Below, piece by piece: positions 58,830 through 64,000 of a stretch of DNA of 64,000 bases. Both the position numbers and the translations under genes were made by a program. The notes beneath the pieces are model-generated. The model had not been told where the DNA came from. It searched no databases and was given only the letters and a program-made list of their open reading frames with translations. Every line of letters begins with the position of its first letter. The stretch's first letter is position 1. Source of the stretch: Cannabis sativa (Eukaryota > Streptophyta > Magnoliopsida > Rosales > Cannabaceae); contig NC_083603.1 of NCBI RefSeq assembly GCF_029168945.1, positions 47,874,406-47,938,405 of the forward strand. The letters run 5' to 3'.

Positions 58830-61800
58830 AACGTTTTCATCTGAATTCTGAATGCTTCCAACTTTAAGACATGGAAACGAGATGTAAAAATTGCTTTAGG
58901 CATAATAGATTTGGACTTATGCCTTCGAGAAGAAAAATCTCCTGATATTATTCTAATATCAGAATTGTTGCCCTGAAATTCTTCATGCACATTGGAAAAA
59001 ATTCAAATCATTTTAGTCTCATTGCTATGAAACGTTTAATTCCTGAACATCTTTTGGTGGTTTGCCAAACACCACAAATGCTAATGAATATTTCAAAGAA
59101 GTGAAAAAAAAAAAAAAAGTATTTAACACTAGTGAAATCGCTGCAGTTGGACATCTTTTGGATGCTATGACAACCATTCAGTATGATAAATTAAAGGAGT
59201 GAGAGGTTTTATGTTAAAAATCATTAAAGTTCAGTACAAGTTGAAAGATCATAATATTTCTCTTCCTGACTCTTACATCATTCATCGAGGTTTTCATACA
59301 TCTTCTCACTATGTTTCTCAACTCAAGCCCAACAAAGGATAAAGAAAATATGAAAATAAGCAACCACAGCCAGGGGCTAAGGGATCTTAGAAAGCCAAGT
59401 GAGAGGGAGTCAATGCTTACAGTGGGCACTTATATTGGAATTGACGTTATTTATGTTGGCACATTAATTCTTGAATTACCATTTAGTGTTCAGATTATTT
59501 TGAATAGTACTTTCTTGATTCCTACTTTTAAAGTAATTCAGTTTCGCTTCCGCTTTTAGTTAAACAATGATTTTCTTTTCGTTTTCCCAATTAAAGTGTT
59601 GATATTATGTTTGACTCCGAATAATTGGAAACTGTTTTTACTCTGATATTCTTTTCAAATTATCATTGACTTCCTTAGCTTCCTTTTTTCAATGCTGTGA
59701 ATATTGTGGGTAAGAAATCTTATATTAAGATAACATCCTTATGGCACGATATATCAGGTCATATTTCTAAACAAAAATGATCGATTCCTTCTAGCTAAAA
59801 TTCTTCCTCCTGTTGATGTTTCTGGTCGGAATACTTGTGCTGATTGTACTTGTGAAAAATTGACTAAAATAAGAAAGCAGACTGCTATCTATAGTCACTC
59901 TTTATAAGAGATTATCCACACTGACATTAGTGGACCTTATTCCACCACGTTGTGCAGAAACAAGTATTTATCACTTTTATCAATGATTTTTTTTTTCGTT
60001 ATGGATTCACCTATTTAATTCAAGAAAAATTCAACGCTCTTAATAAAGTTAAAATCTTTCGAAATGTTCTTCAGAAACATTTAGGAAGAGTCATCAAAGT
60101 TGTTCATTCTGATCGTGGAGGAGAATATTATGGTCGTTATATAGAATCTGGACAACACATGGGCCTTTTGCAGAGTACTTACAAGAAAATGGTATAGTTG
60201 TTCAATACACTATGCCTGGTTCACCTGAGCAAAATGGCGTTGCTGAAAGGAGAAATCGCACTCTCATGGATTAGTGAGAAGCATGATGAGTAGAACAAAT
60301 CTTCCAGAGTTTTTATGGGGTGAAGCACTTATGACTGCAACTTATATTTTAAATCATGTTCCCAGTAAATCTGTTCCCAAGACCCCTTTTGAGTTGTGGA
60401 CTGGGCGGAAGCCTAGTCTGAATCATCTTCGTGTATGGGGTTGTCCAGCTGAAGTACGGATTTATGATCCTAATTTGAAAAAGTTAGATTCGAGAACCAA
60501 TCGCTGTTATTTCATTGGTTATCCAATGCACTCAAAACACTATCGCTTTTGCTATCCTACTCGTGGTACGCGAATTTTTGAATCTCAGACTGCTAAATTT
60601 TTAGAATTTGATGTTGCTGAAAATATTCCTTCGACATCTCTTGAAACGGGGGAGTCATCTAAAGGAATTTTTATTCCTATGTCTTTTTCAAGAGATGATA
60701 ATAATAGCAGTCTTATTCCTACTCCAGTTGGTAATGCTCCCATTGTTGATGAATACATTGCTCCCGATATCGAAGATGATGAAGGTCCTATTATTGATGA
60801 AGGGCCTATTAATGATGAAGCTCATATTGTTAATGAGAATCCTGTTATTGAAGAAATTCCAGTTGTGAAAGATGTTATTCAAAACAATGATCAACAAAGA
60901 GAAGTTATTCCATAAGTACCTCCTCTAAGAAGATCTCAGAGACAAAAGAAGTCAACAAAGTGTCATGATAATTTTGTTTATCTTGGAGAAGGAGAATATG
61001 ATATTGATCATTTTGTGGATCCTGTCACTTTTAGTGAAGCACTTAATAGTCCACAATCTTCAAAATGGTTAGCAGCTACGGATGATCAGATCGACTCCAT
61101 GAAGAAAAATGGTGTATGGGAGCTAGTTTTATTACCTGATGGTTTTAAACCAATAGGTTGTAAGTGGATTTTAAAGGCTAAAAGGGATAAAAAAGGGACA
61201 GATTGAAAGGTTTAAAGCGCGTTTAGTGGCTAAAGGCTTTACTCAAAGAGAAGGTATTGATTACACTGAAACTTTCTCACCTGTTTCTACTAAAGATTCA
61301 TTCAAAATTATTATGGCCTTAGTTGCGCATTTTGATTTAGAGTTGCATCAAATGGATGTTAAAACTATTGTTCTGAATGGAGAATTGAGTGAGCAAATTT
61401 TTTATGTCTCAATCTGAAGGCTTCGAGGAAAATGAAAATGACAATTTGTTTTGCAAATTGAAATGATCCATTTATGGTCTCAAACAGGCATCTCACCAGT
61501 GGTACTTGAAGTTTGATAAGGTTGTGACACTGTTGGGTTTCATCGAGAACAAGTTTGACTAGTGTATTTATATGAAGATCAGTGGGAGTCATCATATTTT
61601 TTCTTGTTTTTTATGTAGATGATATTTTACTTGCCAGCAGTGATTTGTCATTACTAAATGAGACCAAAAGTTTTCTATCTACCAATTTTGATATGAAAGA
61701 TCTTGGAGAGGCATCTTTAGTTTTAGAGATTGAGATTTATCATGATAAGAATTGAAAATTTCTTGGCTTACCTCAAGAAGCTTACAATAATCGTGTGCTC

Positions 61801-62580
61801 AAAAGGTTCAACATGGATTTGTGTAAAGCTGGTTTCGTTCCTATTTTGAAAGGGACAAATTTACTAAGCAACATTGTCCCAAGAACGACTTAAAAGAGAT
61901 GCAATGAAGAATATCCCATATGCAAGTGCAGTAGGGAGTTTGATGTATGCTTAGGTTTGCACTAGACTTGATATTGCTTTCATGGTCGATGTTCTTAGGA
62001 GATATTTATCTGATCCTGACCATGATCGTTGGGTTGCAGCCAAGAAAGTTTTGAGATATTTGCAAAGAACGAAGAGTTTTATGCTTGTGTATAAGCATGT
62101 TGACAATCTTCGAGTTGTTGGTTATTCAGATTCAGATTTTGGTGGTTGTGTAGATGATTTAAAGTCAACTTCTGGCTATATTTTCACCTTGGCTGGTGCT
62201 GCTATTTCTTGAAAAAGTGTTAAATAGACTTTAATCACATCATCTACTATATATGTTGAGTTTGTCGTATGTTATGAGGCATCTTTGCAAGCTTTATGGT
62301 TAAAGAATTTGATTTTAGAGATATGAGTGGTTGATCCTATTTCCTCTCCTATACTAATCTATTGTGATAATAATATTGTTGTTTTCTTTTCAAAGAATAA
62401 TGAGATTAGTAGTGCTTCCAAATATAAGGAAATAAAGTATCTCACTATTAAAGACTTGGTTAAGAAAGGAGACATTGTGATAGAATATTGAGAGACCAAG
62501 TTGTTGTTTTTAGATCCTCTAACCAAAAGATTAAGTGCCATATTGTTTGATAAACATGTTTTTGATATGGGCATTTTATA
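58830..62580 (+). pseudogene. Shattered copia gag-pol
   Basis: Order of recognisable parts. Gag near 58850 (NASNFKTWKRDVKIALGIIDL). Pre-integrase near 59740 (LWHDISGHIS and CADCTCEK). Integrase core near 59920 (HTDISGPYST), near 60110 in another frame (SDRGGEYYG), and 60274-60915 ([18 protein letters not shown] and [12 protein letters not shown]). RT 61015-61420 (FKPIGCKWILKAKRD, MAKGFTQREGIDY, HQMDVKT), YVDDILLASS near 61610. RNase H near 62100-62215 (GYSDSDFGGC, KSTSGYIFTLAG) and a FDMGIL end near 62570. At least ten stops or frameshifts separate these. The zinc knuckle and protease Asp were not found. It cannot supply its own proteins. Confidence 0.85.
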
Positions 62581-63249
62581 ATCTTTTGCTCCTTTGGATT
62601 AGTGGGAGTTTCTTGCTTTATCTTTTGAGATTACATTTATATGTAGTTTACTTGTTGATGTTATGAACTACTTTGTGGGCCAATAAATTATATTATTGGA
62701 TGTTTATGCTTTCAGTTAGGTTTTGTTATATTCTCGAGAATAATTGAATTGAAAGCATGTAGTTCATATCTTGTTGTCATCATTGTATTTTAAGTATATT
62801 TGCTTAGTAACAATGATATTTTGTTGGCTTAATGTTTTAAGCAAGTTTAGTGACACTTACTTATTTATTAAGTAGTGTATGTTTAATTTCACTGGCTTAT
62901 TTATTAAGCATCACGGTATCAGTGAAATTGAGGACTGATAAGGATATTATGTTATTTTAAATTGATCACATGTTGAACATAATATCTTACCACACTACTA
63001 GACTTATTGACCATGTCGATTTAATACTTTGGTATTTGTGATTATGAATGTCTTTTGTTGAGTTAAAAACAATATGACTGTCATAGTTCATTATCAATGG
63101 TTAAATTGGACCGGTATGTTGAGATGCTATCAGAGAACTATCATTTTTTAAAGTGGCCACAAATGTTTTCCTGTTGTTCAACCCATGAGTCGTTTTCAAA
63201 TAAAATTATTTTAATATAATATATATATGTATTAAAATTAATGTAGCCC

Positions 63250-63260
63250 AAGTGGGAGAA
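63250..63260 (+). other. Polypurine tract
   Basis: AAGTGGGAGAA immediately precedes the 3' LTR. Confidence 0.8.
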
Positions 63261-63750
63261 TGTTAGACTTTTTATTTGGGCTTACATTAACTTTTATTGG
63301 TTTTATTAAAACTTGGGTTGATTGGATAGTTCTTTGCTGTGTTAGCCCATGTTGTTGGTGATCAATTGTTAATGGGCTTAGCATCTGTGTGTAAAGTCTA
63401 GGTGAAGCAGAAGTGTGGGCTTTTCTAGTTGACTGAAGCCTTTGATGAGCGAGCCCGGCCAACTAGGGTTTTGTAGCTAAGTCCCCTCCCTAACTCTATA
63501 AATACATATTGTCTCATCACAATTGTATACCTTTTGATAATCAGATAAATAAACTGCTTCTGATTTAGAGATCTAGGGAGGAAGACTTAGTTGATAGTAT
63601 TGCACTATCGAATTGGAGTAACTGCTGTGGATCAAACTGAGATAATTGCTATGGATCAATCAGGTACACATACCTAATTATTATATATTACTTATTGTGT
63701 TTTATGTCATATACAAATAGATCTTGGGTTAATTGTTAATTTTTCTAACA
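63261..63750 (+). repeat. 3' LTR, 490 bp
   Basis: Nearly identical to 56779-57269; TATAAATA at 63497-63504. Confidence 0.95.
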
Positions 63751-63755
63751 AAAGG

Positions 63756-64000
63756 GGGATCGGGATTTTGAGCACGTGGTCGTCGATTTGTGCGTTTGTT
63801 AAGCTCGTCATGACGCGATGCAATGTCACACTAGGAACTGAGAGATGGTGTTGAGAGAGTTATGAAGAAACTTTTTCATTTGGGTTATGATTATTAATAA
63901 TTTTGAATAGAAAAAAAATGTTTTTCACCTATGAAATGAAGAAGACTAATAATGTTTTTTTTTTTATTTTTTATTATTAATTATAAAATGATCAATAATT
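63756..64000. other. Flank of the copia insertion, nothing recognised
   Basis: It was joined to 56778 before the insertion. A GC-richer first 100 bp (cgtggtcgtcgatttgtgcg) gives way to AT-rich sequence. No domain or RNA is recognised. Confidence 0.45.

Larger units (their letters stand above)
56779..63750 (+). mobile_element. Ty1/copia element with young LTRs and dead coding region, 6972 bp
   Basis: LTRs 56779-57269 and 63261-63750 (TGTTAGAC...CTAACA) differ only in one short stretch. The perfect target duplication AAAGG lies at 56774-56778 and 63751-63755. The primer binding site and purine tract are in place, but gag-pol is shattered. Confidence 0.95.

Noticed and set aside
60608..60897. 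Leu/Met/Ile-rich and Asn/Ile-rich frames overlapping the copia integrase tail
   Set aside because: Shadows of the acidic repeat-rich integrase C-terminus in other frames.

Overview
This is nuclear DNA from a flowering plant, almost certainly a eudicot with a repeat-rich genome. The evidence is an intron-containing Dof zinc-finger gene, Ty1/copia and Ty3/gypsy LTR retrotransposons, a plant-type LINE, hAT and CACTA DNA elements, a Helitron, and very AT-rich spacers. The species cannot be named from the sequence. Only one ordinary host gene is convincing: a two-exon Dof transcription factor on the minus strand (8683-10186) that resembles the HCA2/DOF5.6 group. Nearly everything else is mobile DNA or its debris.

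Layout. 1-5.9 kb: a decayed transposon protein gene (putative gypsy-type, PF04195-like) on the minus strand, split by a 2.2 kb solo LTR with a perfect 5-bp target duplication. 7.3-7.5 kb: a LINE remnant. 8.7-10.2 kb: the Dof gene. 11.16-16.14 kb: a complete, very young copia element with identical 205-bp LTRs, gag-pol broken once at a homopolymer. 16.83-19.85 kb: a 5'-truncated LINE with poly(A) and 15-bp target duplication. 20.5-22.3 kb: a hAT-like element nested in an older one. 22.4-44.7 kb: a three-level nest. The 3' LTR of a gypsy element contains element A (23304-43306), and one LTR of A contains its relative B (32700-42566). A and B carry the same kind of wrecked copia pol, so they look like a non-autonomous family moved by another element's proteins. 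44.8-46.5 kb: the decayed Tekay-like pol belonging to the outer gypsy element. 46.5-48.6 kb: an LTR in opposite orientation. 48.6-50.04 kb: the 3' end of a CACTA element. 50.6-51.2 kb: a hAT-type MITE inside a duplicated segment. 51570-54162: a Helitron with canonical ends and an LRR-kinase-like gene scrap. 56779-63750: a copia element with almost identical LTRs but dead coding sequence.

The least expected signal is in the two related gypsy LTRs (223-2433 and the interrupted one). At equivalent places both carry arrays of short hairpins whose stems change in compensating pairs while the loops stay fixed, each array lying between splice-site-like sequences. Elements A and B also carry a pair of covarying hairpins and a duplicated leader motif, although their coding sequence has decayed. 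RNA-level selection, or a structure-dependent repeat-generating process, would explain this better than chance, but neither was tested here.
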